A DNA stretch of 64,000 bases from Metabacillus sediminilitoris (GTDB lineage: Bacteria > Bacillota > Bacilli > Bacillales > Bacillaceae). Of this stretch, positions 46,922-56,006 are shown piece after piece; the stretch's first letter is position 1, and every line of letters starts with the position of its first letter. A program made the translations under genes and the position numbers. Below the pieces are notes generated by a model. It saw only the letters and a list, made by a program, of their open reading frames with translations, made no database searches and had not been told where the DNA came from. The stretch lies in NCBI RefSeq assembly GCF_009720625.1, contig NZ_CP046266.1, forward strand, positions 3,915,501-3,979,500, given 5' to 3'.

Positions 46922-47818
46922 TTACTTTTGAGATGAATATATCGCGAGAGCTAAAGAGTAAAGCTTGCTTTCAGAAGAATCTGATCGGCTTGTTAAAACA
47001 ATTGGTGCTTTTGCTCCAGCTATCACAGCTCCAACCTTTGATTTCGCAAAATGAATCAAAGATTTATAAAGAACATTTCCTGTTTCTATAGTAGGAACTA
47101 GCAAAACATCTGCTTTTCCAGCTACCTCACTCTCAATCTTTTTATGTTCTGCTGCTTCTAGCGAGATGGCATTGTCCAGCGCTAACGGTCCATCGATAAT
47201 ACAATTTTTGATTTGACCCCTTTTGTTCATTATTGTAAGAGCAGCAGCATCAAGAGTTGCTTGCATGGATGGATTTACAACCTCTACAGCTGCTAATGCA
47301 GCAACCTTAGGTGTATCTATTCCAATTGCTCTAGCAATTTCAACAGCATTTTGAATGATTTGTTCTTTTTGTTGTAAATCAGGATTAATATTCATTGCTG
47401 CATCAGTTACAATTTTTAAATTCTGAATACCAGGAACTTCAAAAATAGCTACATGTGACAGTACACGCCCAGTTCTAAGACCATATTCCTTATTTAATAC
47501 AGCTTTTAAAAGCTTGGCTGTTGGCACATTCCCTTTCATAAGGACTGATGCTTCTTTTTGATATACAGATCTTACAGCTAATTCTGTCGCTTGTTCTTGT
47601 GTTCTCGCTTGAATAATTTGAACCTGATCCTTCATGATGTCCTTTGAATGTAAGAGATCCAAAATTTCCTCTCTTTTTCCGAAGAGTATGAATTGAGCAA
47701 GATCACGTTTTATCGCCTCAGAAACGGCTTCAATTACCTCTTCATCTTCTGCTGAAGCTACTGCAACGACAGTACCCTTCATTTTTGCTGCTTCTGTCAG
47801 CAGATAATCTAGCTTCAT
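46922..47818 (-). CDS. ptb: Phosphate butyryltransferase
   Basis: A 298-residue member of the phosphate acetyl/butyryltransferase family: SVLMKGNVPTAKLLKAVLNK near 90, ILNPDLQQK-like INPDLQQKEQIIQNAVEIA near 144, and C-terminal ADVLLVPTIETGNVLYKSLI near 235. It exchanges branched acyl-CoA and acyl phosphate. First gene of the operon; transcription should start at the sigma-54 promoter 52 bases upstream. Confidence 0.93.
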   Translation of the reverse strand: MKLDYLLTEAAKMKGTVVAVASAEDEEVIEAVSEAIKRDLAQFILFGKREEILDLLHSKDIMKDQVQIIQARTQEQATELAVRSVYQKEASVLMKGNVPTAKLLKAVLNKEYGLRTGRVLSHVAIFEVPGIQNLKIVTDAAMNINPDLQQKEQIIQNAVEIARAIGIDTPKVAALAAVEVVNPSMQATLDAAALTIMNKRGQIKNCIIDGPLALDNAISLEAAEHKKIESEVAGKADVLLVPTIETGNVLYKSLIHFAKSKVGAVIAGAKAPIVLTSRSDSSESKLYSLALAIYSSQK

Positions 47819-47869
47819 TTATATTCCATTCCTTCCAAGGTGAATTCATCTGTATGTAATAATCTTTTA

Positions 47870-47885
47870 GCAATAAATATGCCAA
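47870..47885 (-). promoter_or_regulatory. Sigma-54 promoter of the bkd operon
   Basis: On the minus strand TGGCATATTTATTGCT fits the -24/-12 consensus TGGCAYRNNNNTTGCW at every position. It lies 52-67 bases before the ptb start and beside the gene for a sigma-54 activator. Confidence 0.9.
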
Positions 47886-47929
47886 AAAAAGTGAGAAAGC
47901 AAAATATCGGCCTGAAAAATAAAACAGTC

Positions 47930-47975
47930 ATCAACTATTTATTCTGCAACTGAGTGTTGATGCGATTTGATCAAC
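47930..47975 (-). promoter_or_regulatory. Candidate BkdR upstream activating site
   Basis: CATCAAC (47930-47936), GTTGATG (47956-47962) and GATCAAC (47969-47975) form overlapping inverted repeats, including GTTGAT-N8-ATCAAC. They lie about 45-90 bases upstream of the -24 element, a usual place for an enhancer-binding protein. Assignment to BkdR is inference. Confidence 0.55.
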
Positions 47976-48077
47976 TTCAATAGGAATAAGATTCTTATGA
48001 TAGCTGCAAGAATTGATTGTCCATATTCTCTCTCTTTATCATATAACGAATATGCACTATTTTGCAAACCATGAACA

Positions 48078-50150
48078 TTATTGCATGCTGTTATTTGCAA
48101 GGTTATATTTTTCCATCTTATAATATAAGCTTCTCAACGATATCCCTAATGCTTTCGCTGTTTTTGTCCGATTATACTCATGAATCTCTAAAGAATTTTT
48201 AATGACTTCAGCTTCAACACGTTCAACTGCCTCAGCTAATGTCTCCTCATTATTATGAACAATTGATATATTTTGTTGTATTTTTCTTTCATTTGGCGAA
48301 ATTTCAAGTACTGGGATATGTGTCGCATCAATAACCGATTCATGGTGTTCCATAAAAATAATCGCTCGAGCTAACACATTCTCAAGCTCTCTTACATTAC
48401 CAGGCCAATCATATCGATTAAGAATATCAATTGCTTGGGGTGTTACACTTTCGATATTTCTCCCATAAACTTGATTTAATTTACTAATTAACCTCTCGCA
48501 TAATGCACGAATGTCTTCTTTTCGGTCTCTGAGCGGCGGTATTGAAATCGGATAACGATTTAAGCGATAGTATAAATCTTCGCGAAACCTACCTTCAGAC
48601 ATAGCTTTCTCAATATTTATATTTGTTGCAGCAATCACCCGGACATTAATCTGCAATGGCTTTGTTCCACCGACTTTTACAATTTCATTTTCCTGTAATA
48701 CGCGAAGAAGCTTCGCTTGCATGTTTGCCGATAATTCCCCTATTTCGTCCAAAAAGATACTTCCATTATTCGCTTCCTCAAAGTATCCTCTTTTCCCACC
48801 TCGTTTTGCTCCTGAGAATGCACCTTCTTCATAGCCAAAAAGTTCACTCTCTAAGAGAGTTTCAGATATTGCAGCACAATTAACCCGAATAAATTTGTTA
48901 TATTTACGATCACTTGCATTATGGATAGCATGTGCAAAAAGCTCTTTCCCAGTACCAGACTCACCTCTAAGAAGGACAGTAGCAGGTGTTTTTGCTCCTA
49001 ATTTTGCCTGTTCAATGGCCATTTTCATTTCTTCACTTATGCCAATAATGTCTTCAAATGAATACTTTGCTTCCAAGGTACGAATGATTTGTCTTGCCCG
49101 ACTTAGTTCCGTTGTCAGCGTTTGGATTTCAGACATGTCATGAATAACACCTACACTCCCTTTTAGCTTTCCATTAACGATAACAGGAGCAACATTCACG
49201 ATAACATCTCGTTTAGCAGGACCTACCTTCATTCTAACACCGCGTACAGGACGTCTTGTTTGCAGTACTTTCATATGCATACTTTCACCTTCTGAAATAT
49301 CAGCTGTCGCCGGCTTTCCAATAATTTGTTCTTTTGTTAAGCCAGTCATTTTTGTATATGCTCGATTAATGAGCAAACCATGACCTTCTTCATCAACAAC
49401 AGAAATTGCCTCCTCTGATGATTGAATAATCGCTTCAAGCATTACTTGTATATCCTTTAGATTCGTTACCTCTTCAGCTAGATGAACAACTTCTGTAATA
49501 TCTTTAAAAAGTGATAAAGCACCAAGCAGATTGCCTGCTTCATCAATCAAAGGAATACGCGTTGTGATAATTTTAAGTCCATTTTCAAGTACTTGTTCTT
49601 GATTTAATTCGATTTCTCGAGTACTAAGTGTTCTCGCCAACTTACTTGAAGAAATAACATCATTAATCTTTTGTCCAAGTGCTTTTTCACGTGGATATTC
49701 AGTCATTTCCTCCGCTCTTTTATTAAATAAAATAATCTTTTCTTGCAAATCAATCACAATCATGCCATCATTTGTTGAATTAAAAATAGTTTGTTGCTTA
49801 TAAGCCTCTTCTTTTAGTCGCGTTATTAATTCTTCCTTCTCTTCGATAAGTTCAAAAATGATATGCGCCACTGTACTAGGAATCATCATAACCTCTGGTG
49901 CTTTTTGCTTTTCTAATTGCTCTATGACTTTATCGTTTCCAGTCGCATCAATTATAATATTAAGATTATTTTTAATGACAGATGTCCATTCAGTCCTCGT
50001 TGCAACACCAAGCTTTCTAGCTAATTTCATCCCCGGAGCATCATTATTTAGATCTACTATTGCTACAACTTCCAAAATACTTTTTTCAATAATCCTTCTT
50101 AATAAAGCTGTTCCACCTTTACCCGCACCAACTATTAATACTCGCTGCAT
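48078..50150 (-). CDS. bkdR: Sigma-54-dependent activator BkdR
   Basis: A 690-residue regulator. It has an N-terminal nucleotide-binding-like fold ([20 protein letters not shown], 1-100), two PAS domains (about 118-225 and 235-345) and a AAA+ domain with Walker [15 protein letters not shown] near 385. The sigma-54 contact loop [11 protein letters not shown] is near 443, with a C-terminal Fis-type HTH ([20 protein letters not shown]). It activates the bkd operon, probably in response to branched-chain amino acids or their derivatives. ATG 50150 follows AAAGGGGAC. It is transcribed separately, directly upstream of the operon it should control. Confidence 0.93.
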   Translation of the reverse strand: MQRVLIVGAGKGGTALLRRIIEKSILEVVAIVDLNNDAPGMKLARKLGVATRTEWTSVIKNNLNIIIDATGNDKVIEQLEKQKAPEVMMIPSTVAHIIFELIEEKEELITRLKEEAYKQQTIFNSTNDGMIVIDLQEKIILFNKRAEEMTEYPREKALGQKINDVISSSKLARTLSTREIELNQEQVLENGLKIITTRIPLIDEAGNLLGALSLFKDITEVVHLAEEVTNLKDIQVMLEAIIQSSEEAISVVDEEGHGLLINRAYTKMTGLTKEQIIGKPATADISEGESMHMKVLQTRRPVRGVRMKVGPAKRDVIVNVAPVIVNGKLKGSVGVIHDMSEIQTLTTELSRARQIIRTLEAKYSFEDIIGISEEMKMAIEQAKLGAKTPATVLLRGESGTGKELFAHAIHNASDRKYNKFIRVNCAAISETLLESELFGYEEGAFSGAKRGGKRGYFEEANNGSIFLDEIGELSANMQAKLLRVLQENEIVKVGGTKPLQINVRVIAATNINIEKAMSEGRFREDLYYRLNRYPISIPPLRDRKEDIRALCERLISKLNQVYGRNIESVTPQAIDILNRYDWPGNVRELENVLARAIIFMEHHESVIDATHIPVLEISPNERKIQQNISIVHNNEETLAEAVERVEAEVIKNSLEIHEYNRTKTAKALGISLRSLYYKMEKYNLANNSMQ

Positions 50151-50476
50151 AAATCTGTCCCCTTTTTGATATAACATTGATTAAGAAAAGCGTATTTTAT
50201 ACATTGCTTTACATCATCCAAAAACTAACAGGCTTAACACATGGTTCATTACCATAATGTTGTTGATCAAAAGATTACCTAAGACTTACATTTAACGTTT
50301 TTCCTTGCCCTTAAGTTAAACATCATTTGATATCCTTGTGCCTGAAGCCAGAAAAATAACAACATACAAACATTTATTCCATATATTTATACAAGCAATA
50401 GCATAAGTGCCGCATTTGCTATTGAATAACTTTTGCAAAAAATTGCACACCTCTATCATATCCTAAACAATTTCCC

Positions 50477-50505
50477 TTGACAAACAACGGAGAGATCAAG
50501 ACAAT
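50477..50505 (+). promoter_or_regulatory. Sigma-A-type promoter of yqzF
   Basis: TTGACA (50477-50482), a 17-base spacer and GACAAT (50500-50505), 31 bases before the yqzF start. The rest of the 386-base gap between bkdR and yqzF (50151-50536) shows no other element that I can support. Confidence 0.6.
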
Positions 50506-50536
50506 AAATTGAGAGAACTTGAAAGGACTATTACAC

Positions 50537-50773
50537 ATGTCTAGAATTCTTGCACTTTTCATTATGGTCATACCTGCCTTTCTAGCTGCATATGGAGTTA
50601 AACTCATGAGAGATATGACATTTGGAATTCTTCAACCTCCAATTCCATTTTTGTGGCTTCAATTTTTAATTGGGGTTATTTTATTTCTAGGTGGTCTAAG
50701 CTTTGTTGCGGGGTTTATTTTTTACAGAGATCGAAAACAAAATAGAGTTCAAAAGAGATTTACTAAGAAATAA
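50537..50773 (+). CDS. yqzF: YqzF-like membrane protein (DUF2627)
   Basis: A 78-residue protein with two membrane segments (about 4-20, ALFIMVIPAFLAAYGVKLM; and 32-58, PPIPFLWLQFLIGVILFLGG) and a basic tail, RDRKQNRVQKRFTKK. This matches the DUF2627/YqzF family, of unknown function, found beside the bkd region in Bacillus. ATG 50537 follows GAAAGGA. It converges on yqiK with a shared terminator. Confidence 0.75.
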   Translation: MSRILALFIMVIPAFLAAYGVKLMRDMTFGILQPPIPFLWLQFLIGVILFLGGLSFVAGFIFYRDRKQNRVQKRFTKK

Positions 50774-50782
50774 TTATGCATC

Positions 50783-50818
50783 AAAAAAAGAGTGTGCCCG
50801 CTACGGACACACTCTTTT
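50783..50818. terminator. Shared terminator of yqzF and yqiK
   Basis: AAAAGAGTGTG pairs with CACACTCTTTT across an 11-base stretch, with A and T tracts on both sides, between convergent genes. Confidence 0.8.
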
Positions 50819-50820
50819 GG

Positions 50821-51552
50821 TTATTCATTATGTTTTTTTAACTGAGCAGCTAATTCAGGAAAATCAGTAATTATCGCTGAACATTTATTTTTAAAAAGGC
50901 TGTTTATTGTATCTATCTCATTTACTGTAAATGGACGGACATCTATTCCACATTGCTGCGATTCTAAAATAATCTTCGGATTTGCAGCATAATAATGTGG
51001 GTGTAAACCTTTTGCACCAATACTTATTGCATAATTCCAAGGTTTATATAACCCTACCATATATAAAATGGCTGTTTCAATGTCAGATGAAATCTCCTTA
51101 CATTTAACCAAACTGTAGTGGTTAAATGATGAGATAATGACTCTTTTCTGAAGATTGAAATGATTGATCAACTCTATTGTTTTCTCTTCAATATTTGGAT
51201 AGTCAATGATCCCATTTTTCAATTCGACGTTAACGATACATGAATCTCGTGTTGTTGCCCATTCTAGTACTTCCTTTAAGGTAGGTACATTTGCGGACCC
51301 TTTATATTCAGGAAATGTATAGCTTGCATCTAATCGAGAGATTTCAGTTAACGTTAAATCTTTCACAAATCCTGTACCATTTGTTGTACGGTCTACTTTT
51401 TCATCATGGATTACGACGATCTCTCCATCTTTTGTCATTTGGACATCTAATTCAATACCGTCTGCCCCTGCATCCATTGCTGCCTTAAAAGATATCATCG
51501 TATTTTCTGGAAAACTCCCAGCAGAACCTCTATGTCCAATTATTAATGTCAT
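50821..51552 (-). CDS. yqiK: Glycerophosphodiester phosphodiesterase (YqiK-like)
   Basis: A 243-residue GDPD of the TIM-barrel PI-PLC-like superfamily. The catalytic motif IIGHRGSAGSFPENTMISF is at residues 4-22, with metal ligands DGIELDVQMTKDGEIVVIHD near 38-57 (Glu, Asp, His). It hydrolyses glycerophosphodiesters to glycerol-3-phosphate and an alcohol. No signal peptide, so cytosolic. ATG 51552 follows GAAGGTG; the frame runs on to 51729, but that part is antisense to the yycC-like gene. Confidence 0.88.
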   Translation of the reverse strand: MTLIIGHRGSAGSFPENTMISFKAAMDAGADGIELDVQMTKDGEIVVIHDEKVDRTTNGTGFVKDLTLTEISRLDASYTFPEYKGSANVPTLKEVLEWATTRDSCIVNVELKNGIIDYPNIEEKTIELINHFNLQKRVIISSFNHYSLVKCKEISSDIETAILYMVGLYKPWNYAISIGAKGLHPHYYAANPKIILESQQCGIDVRPFTVNEIDTINSLFKNKCSAIITDFPELAAQLKKHNE

Positions 51553-51601
51553 CTTGTTAACACCTTCATTTCGTGTAAAATAAGAAAGAGGAGGAATGCA
51601 A

Positions 51602-51754
51602 ATGAGACCATTACAAATATCTGCTGAAACAGCACAAAAACTTGCTGAGTCATTGAATGTTCCACTTGAACAAGTTATGCATATGCCGCAGCATATACTA
51701 CTTGCTAAGCTTGCAGAATTAAATACCAATAAAGATTCGGAAAAGAAAGACTAA
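51602..51754 (+). CDS. yycC: YycC-like family protein
   Basis: A 50-residue protein, MRPLQISAETAQKLAESLNV then PLEQVMHMPQHILLAKLAEL. This agrees closely with the YycC-like family, small helical proteins of Bacillus with no known role. ATG 51602 follows AGAGGAGG with suitable spacing, and a terminator follows. It lies divergent from yqiK, overlapping that frame's upstream extension, and is read on the opposite strand. Confidence 0.85.
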   Translation: MRPLQISAETAQKLAESLNVPLEQVMHMPQHILLAKLAELNTNKDSEKKD

Positions 51755-51776
51755 TTGACAGTCTTTCTTTTTTTGT
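51743..51776 (+). terminator. Terminator of the yycC-like gene
   Basis: AAGAAAGACT and AGTCTTTCTT arms, then TTTTTG, overlapping the last codons. Confidence 0.8.
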
Positions 51777-51841
51777 TTTCATATAAAAATAATCACAATT
51801 TATATTCGGTTCTTACTATTTAAATTCCTTTAGTTTAAAAA

Positions 51842-51874
51842 AAAGCGTAGATTTTTAATATACTACGCTTTAGG
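51842..51874 (-). terminator. Terminator of the thi ABC operon
   Basis: AAAGCGTAG and CTACGCTTT arms, with TTTTTTTA following on the minus strand. It lies directly after the thiZ stop. Confidence 0.75.
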
Positions 51875-51876
51875 TG

Positions 51877-52608
51877 TCACACCTTTAATGTACGATAAAT
51901 TTTTCTTCTCCACTCCAAGAATTCTTCAGTAAGAAAAAGTTCTTCATCTCGAGGTCTCTTAAACGGTATCACAAATTCACTCACAATCGATGCAGGTTTA
52001 TTTGAAAGAATAACAATACGATCCGATAAAAATAAGGCTTCCTCAATATTATGTGTGATAAATAAAACTGTTTGACGATTGTTTTCCCACATTGATAATA
52101 GCCATTTCTGCATATCAAGACGGGTTAGTTCATCTAAAGCAGAAAATGGTTCATCGAGTAAAATAAGCGGCTGCGGACTTAACAACGCTCTAATAAATGA
52201 AACACGCTGCTTCATTCCGCCTGACAGTTCATGTGGATAAGCATGGACATATGAAGTTAAACCGGCTTTTTCTAGCATTTGCATAGCTTTTTCCTTATTC
52301 TTTTTGGCAGTTAACTCCTGACCAAGAAGAACATTTTGTAAAACCGTTCTCCAAGGAAGTAAAGAAGACGATTGCGGCATATAGCTAATTGAGCCTGTTC
52401 TCCCATTAATGATGTCATCTTCTAGTAAAATCGTTCCTTTTTCAGGTGTAAGAATTCCACCAATCAAAGAAAAGAGTGTGCTTTTCCCACTCCCGGAAGG
52501 TCCAAGTATCGATACAAATTCGCCGTCATTTACTTGCATATTAAGGTTCTTGATGACTTCAATTCCTGAAAATGTTTTTGAAATATCCTGCAAGGTTAAT
52601 ATGCTCAT
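51877..52608 (-). CDS. thiZ: ABC transporter ATP-binding protein for a thiamine precursor
   Basis: A 243-residue ATPase of the nitrate/sulfonate/taurine type: Walker [10 protein letters not shown] near 36, Q-loop MPQSSSLLPWRTV near 76, signature LSGGMKQRVSFIRALL near 128, Walker B LILLDEPFSALDELTR near 149, switch LFITHNIEEALFL near 179. Its place under a TPP riboswitch with ThiX and ThiY homologues points to uptake of a hydroxymethylpyrimidine (HMP) precursor. It ends the operon. Confidence 0.85.
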   Translation of the reverse strand: MSILTLQDISKTFSGIEVIKNLNMQVNDGEFVSILGPSGSGKSTLFSLIGGILTPEKGTILLEDDIINGRTGSISYMPQSSSLLPWRTVLQNVLLGQELTAKKNKEKAMQMLEKAGLTSYVHAYPHELSGGMKQRVSFIRALLSPQPLILLDEPFSALDELTRLDMQKWLLSMWENNRQTVLFITHNIEEALFLSDRIVILSNKPASIVSEFVIPFKRPRDEELFLTEEFLEWRRKIYRTLKV

Positions 52609-52609
52609 A

Positions 52610-53371
52610 TCATTTAGCTCCTTTTAACTGCCATCTAATAAGTAAGCGTTCTAATAGCATAATGATTGCGAAGAATATGAGACTAAGAGCCATAATGGCA
52701 AATATTGCAACAAACACACGATCAGCTCGAAATGAAGAAGAAGCTAGTGTCATGTATACCCCAACCCCCTCTTTGGCTCCGAGCCATTCAGAAATAACCG
52801 CTCCCATAATGCTATATGTAGCAGAAATTTTAATTCCAGAAAAAATCGCTGGAAGTGCGTGTGGCAGTTCCAGCTTCCAAAACAATTGTTGACGACTGGC
52901 ACCTGACATTTTCATGTAATGGATTAAATCAGAAGCTGTTTGTTTAAAGCCATCAAGTGCTGCAACAGTAACCGGAAAAAAGCAGACAAGTGTAATAACG
53001 ATCATTTTCGGCAAAACACCGAAACCAAACCATATGACGAGAAGGGGTGCTAAAACAATTACCGGGACATTTTGTGATAGAATGAGCAATGGATAAACAG
53101 ACTCTCTCACAAATGGAACCACATGTAGTAACACTGCCGTTAATAATCCTATACAAACTCCGATTGCAAAACCTGAAAATCCAAGCTTTGTTGTCGCGAG
53201 CAAGTGTCCCGAAAAGCTTTCCCAGCCTGTGATCATTTCTTTGATAATCTTAGATGGTGCTGGTAAAAGCCACTCAGGGACATTAGTCTTTTTAACAAGA
53301 ATTTCCCAAAGAAAAAAGAAAAGAAGGAGAACAATAATCGGTCTCCATCCCTTCAAGTAGTTCGTTTTCAT
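52610..53371 (-). CDS. thiX: ABC transporter permease for a thiamine precursor
   Basis: A 253-residue permease with about six membrane helices and the BPD-type cytoplasmic loop (IHYMKMSGASRQQLFWKLEL near 148). NVPVIVLAPLLVIWFGFG lies near 103. Related to SsuC/ThiX. It begins as the preceding gene stops (one-base overlap) and is followed closely by thiZ. Confidence 0.85.
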   Translation of the reverse strand: MKTNYLKGWRPIIVLLLFFFLWEILVKKTNVPEWLLPAPSKIIKEMITGWESFSGHLLATTKLGFSGFAIGVCIGLLTAVLLHVVPFVRESVYPLLILSQNVPVIVLAPLLVIWFGFGVLPKMIVITLVCFFPVTVAALDGFKQTASDLIHYMKMSGASRQQLFWKLELPHALPAIFSGIKISATYSIMGAVISEWLGAKEGVGVYMTLASSSFRADRVFVAIFAIMALSLIFFAIIMLLERLLIRWQLKGAK

Positions 53372-53661
53372 TAGCGGTATTTCTCCGTTAAATCATCCAT
53401 TGCAATTCCAGTTGGCTGATATAAGATTTTCACTTGAGAGATTACATTTCGGCTTCCCATTTCGATCATGCGCTCATTCATTTTTGTAATAATAGTAAAT
53501 AATTGAGGAAGCTCACCTTCCATTGTGGTTTCCAATGGATGTACCTCATATTTCACACCTGCTTCAGCAATGATTTTAATTGCTTCATCCACATATGGAA
53601 TGACATCCTCACCATTTTTTGTTTTCGGGATAATTTGTATGCTGATTAATGCATTGGTCAT
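53371..53661 (-). CDS. Thiamine-binding protein (MTH1187/YkoF-like domain)
   Basis: A 96-residue ferredoxin-like protein of the DUF77/MTH1187 family: ALISIQIIPKTKNGEDVIPY at residues 4-23, HPLETTMEGE near 41, and ISQVKILYQPTG near 75. Relatives such as YkoF and YqgV bind thiamine or its HMP part. Its place between the binding protein and permease suggests intracellular capture or hand-over of the ligand, a feature that I infer. It is one base short of clear separation from thiX. Confidence 0.8.
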   Translation of the reverse strand: MTNALISIQIIPKTKNGEDVIPYVDEAIKIIAEAGVKYEVHPLETTMEGELPQLFTIITKMNERMIEMGSRNVISQVKILYQPTGIAMDDLTEKYR

Positions 53662-53674
53662 TTTTAACTACTCC

Positions 53675-54670
53675 TTACTTTGGTAAATATTCGTTTGTAA
53701 ATGCTTTCTCTGCATCTAGTTGTTTTTCTAATAATTTATTTTCGTACATCCAATTTGCATAGTTTTCCCAAACTTCCTGCTTTTGTTCCCCCCATCTCGG
53801 TGCATCATCTTGATAGCGAGAAGCTAACCATTCTTGACTTTTCTTTACTAATTCAGGATCTAAGTCTGGAGCAGCTTTGATTAAGATGTCCGCTGCCTGG
53901 TCTGGGTTTTCAATTGCATACTTATAACCTTTTGAAACAGCAGATAAAAATTTCTTTGCTTGTTCTGGATTTGTTTCAAGTTTCTCTTCATTCGTAGCTA
54001 GCACAGGTGTATAATAATCAAGATTTTCACTATAGTCAGTTAAATAAATCATATTAATTTTTTCACCGCGTAACTCAGCTTCAATACCTGTCCAACCATA
54101 ATAAATCCATGCAAAATCAATATCGCGTTTTACTGCTGTAAAAAAGTCAGCATCTCCAATATTTACAATCGAAACATCTTCAACATTTGCATCTTCCTGA
54201 TTCATCAATGATGAGATGACTGATTTCTCAACAGGTGCTCCCCATCCTCCATATGTTTTCCCTGCGAAATCCTTTGGAGATTTAATATTTTTTTCAGCTG
54301 GTGAAGCAAAACCTGATGTATTGTGTTGAATGACTGCTGCAATTGAAACAAGTGGTACTCCTTGCACACGAGCTTGAGTAATACTTTCTTGATAGCTTAC
54401 ACCATAGTCTGCTTTACCTGAAGCAACGAGCTGATCAGCGCCTGTTTCTCCTGGCATAATGATTTCAACATCTAAGCCTTCCTCTTTAAAATATCCTTTT
54501 TCTTGTGCAACATATAAACCTGTATGATTTGTATTTGCCGTCCAATCAAGCACAACTGTAATTTTCTCATTCTTCTTCGTATTCTGATCTTTTTTTGCTG
54601 TATCTTGTCCATTTGCACACCCTGCAAGGAGAAGACCAAGTGAACAAAGCAGCACGATCCATTTTTTCAT
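53675..54670 (-). CDS. thiY: HMP-precursor binding lipoprotein (ThiY-like)
   Basis: A 331-residue NMT1/THI5-like binding protein. The lipobox is LLLAGC (Cys about 18) and the signature VLDWTANTNHTGLYVAQEKG is near 40-59, then GETGADQLVASGKADYGVSYQ near 78. This fits ThiY, which binds N-formyl-4-amino-5-aminomethyl-2-methylpyrimidine, a thiamine salvage compound. First gene of the operon, 13 bases before the thiamine-binding gene. Confidence 0.88.
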   Translation of the reverse strand: MKKWIVLLCSLGLLLAGCANGQDTAKKDQNTKKNEKITVVLDWTANTNHTGLYVAQEKGYFKEEGLDVEIIMPGETGADQLVASGKADYGVSYQESITQARVQGVPLVSIAAVIQHNTSGFASPAEKNIKSPKDFAGKTYGGWGAPVEKSVISSLMNQEDANVEDVSIVNIGDADFFTAVKRDIDFAWIYYGWTGIEAELRGEKINMIYLTDYSENLDYYTPVLATNEEKLETNPEQAKKFLSAVSKGYKYAIENPDQAADILIKAAPDLDPELVKKSQEWLASRYQDDAPRWGEQKQEVWENYANWMYENKLLEKQLDAEKAFTNEYLPK

Positions 54671-54714
54671 GACATTTCCTCCTGTTGTCTATGTAATAAC
54701 GTTTTTGAAAAAAT

Positions 54715-54866
54715 AAAAAAACACCCGGAAAAAGAACCCGCGCGTACGCAACAAACATATTTAATCTATCATCGAATATGTTTCCTCCGCTGGTCTTAAC
54801 CAGTTCAGGTTCAAAGGGTCAGCATCTTACAGATCCAATCTCAACCAGTCACACTGGTTCCCCTAC
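54715..54866 (-). promoter_or_regulatory. TPP riboswitch with terminator
   Basis: On the minus strand: GGTTGAGATT near 54840, then ACCCTTTGAACCTGAACTGG (54800-54819 region) and TTAAGACCAGCGGAGGAAAC, the core of the thi-box. The usual CTGAGA is TTGAGA here. An imperfect stem (ACGCGCGG against CCGGGTGT) followed by TTTTTTT at 54715-54751 serves as expression platform. High thiamine pyrophosphate should stop the thi operon. Confidence 0.9.
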
Positions 54867-55110
54867 AATTCTTAGCTATTTACTTTTTCTATAAGGTATT
54901 ATAACAGATAGACAAGAATTTGCTATAGAAAAAAACTTAGGATGGAGAATGTTTCGAAGAATGAAATGAAAAATAAAATATCAAAAGTACGTCATGAACT
55001 TCCCGAGTCTATAACTTACTATATAAATAAAAAATAGAACGAAGCATTAGTGAGTAAGTATCAATACGATTGATTGTATGGTATGCTTAGATAAAAGCGA
55101 GGTGTTAATT

Positions 55111-55329
55111 TTGACTGCATATAAAGCTAAGAAAAGTAATCTTAAAGAACTTTTATCAAAAAGCAACACTGAGCTTGATGTTCTTGCGACTAATACGAAT
55201 ATTCCAATGGAACAACTTACAGCGTATCTTGATACTAAGGTCATGAGTTTGAATAATGCAATGAGTATATCAAAAGAATTAAACTGTACAATAGAAGATC
55301 TTTATGTATGGAAAGTTTCTGAGGAGTGA
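55111..55329 (+). CDS. Small HTH (XRE-like) protein
   Basis: A 72-residue protein. NLKELLSKSNTELDVLATNT then NIPMEQLTAYLDTKVMSLNN AMSISKELNCTIEDLYVW has the helix pattern of a compact Cro/CI-type fold with the family ending 'L...TIEDLYVW'. It could be a small DNA-binding regulator, though the recognition helix is atypical. I set the start at TTG 55111, six bases after GAGGTG; an ATG at 55078 has no site. It is monocistronic with its own terminator. Confidence 0.65.
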   Translation: MTAYKAKKSNLKELLSKSNTELDVLATNTNIPMEQLTAYLDTKVMSLNNAMSISKELNCTIEDLYVWKVSEE

Positions 55330-55349
55330 TTAAGTTCACTCTTTTTTAT
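55322..55349 (+). terminator. Terminator of the HTH gene
   Basis: GAGTG and CACTC arms with a seven-base loop, then TTTTTTAT, overlapping the stop codon. Confidence 0.6.
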
Positions 55350-55500
55350 TTTCCTTGAAACAGTGAGAAAATTCATTGTATTGTTACACCTCATATTTTC
55401 GACAAATTAAGATTGGAATAAAATCTTTCACTTACATAGATTGATTTTGATTTCTGACCTATCATTACCTCATAAATGATGAAGAAAAAGGGTGAAACAA

Positions 55501-55671
55501 TTGAAACAATATATTTTCACTGTCAATGCTAACAAAGTGCAGCGTGAGCTTATTATTAATGCTAGAGGTATAACAGAGGCAGTCGAACAAGTCATGCATA
55601 TTTTGAAATTTGATGGAGTGAAAGGTTCTATTCAAATGAAAAGTATTCAATTTAAAGGTATTAAATATTAG
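55501..55671 (+). CDS. Hypothetical 56-residue protein
   Basis: TTG 55501 follows AAAGGGTG with suitable spacing. The product LKQYIFTVNANKVQRELIIN then ARGITEAVEQVMHILKFDGV looks like a beta-alpha-beta-beta unit, and resembles small phage or plasmid proteins, but I know no family. Not recognised. A plus-strand terminator lies about 200 bases on, at 55869-55919. Confidence 0.45.
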   Translation: MKQYIFTVNANKVQRELIINARGITEAVEQVMHILKFDGVKGSIQMKSIQFKGIKY

Positions 55672-55868
55672 CTAACCTGTTCCATACATGCGTTTATATT
55701 CCTACTCTACTCAGTTAAGTAAGCCTTTCTTATCCTTCCCAACTTCTTAGCAAATACTGCTAATTAAACGTATCTATCACACCACTTTTTATAGTTGGTA
55801 TCCTACTCACGAAAGACCTACTCAAAGAAAATGAGTTCCCAATTGTATTATGACGTTAACGAAAATAA

Positions 55869-55919
55869 AAACCTCCCTAATTCTTGGAATAGTCCAATAA
55901 AAAAGAAGGTTGTTTTTTA
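55869..55919 (+). terminator. Terminator between the small gene and spo0A
   Basis: Nested arms AACCT/AGGTT and TTGGA/TCCAA, then GTTTTTTAAA on the plus strand. The 335-base gap 55672-56006 contains nothing else that I can identify. Confidence 0.5.
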
Positions 55920-56006
55920 AATATCCATAGGTATTCTTTAACCGGTCAGTTAGTATGATATTTCAGGTTAAACTCTATTCCTTGAAACTGCATACTCCTA
56001 TCCATT

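Noticed and set aside
55047..55244. Minus-strand frame opposite the small HTH gene
   Set aside because: No ribosome site, and the opposite strand carries the supported gene with terminator.
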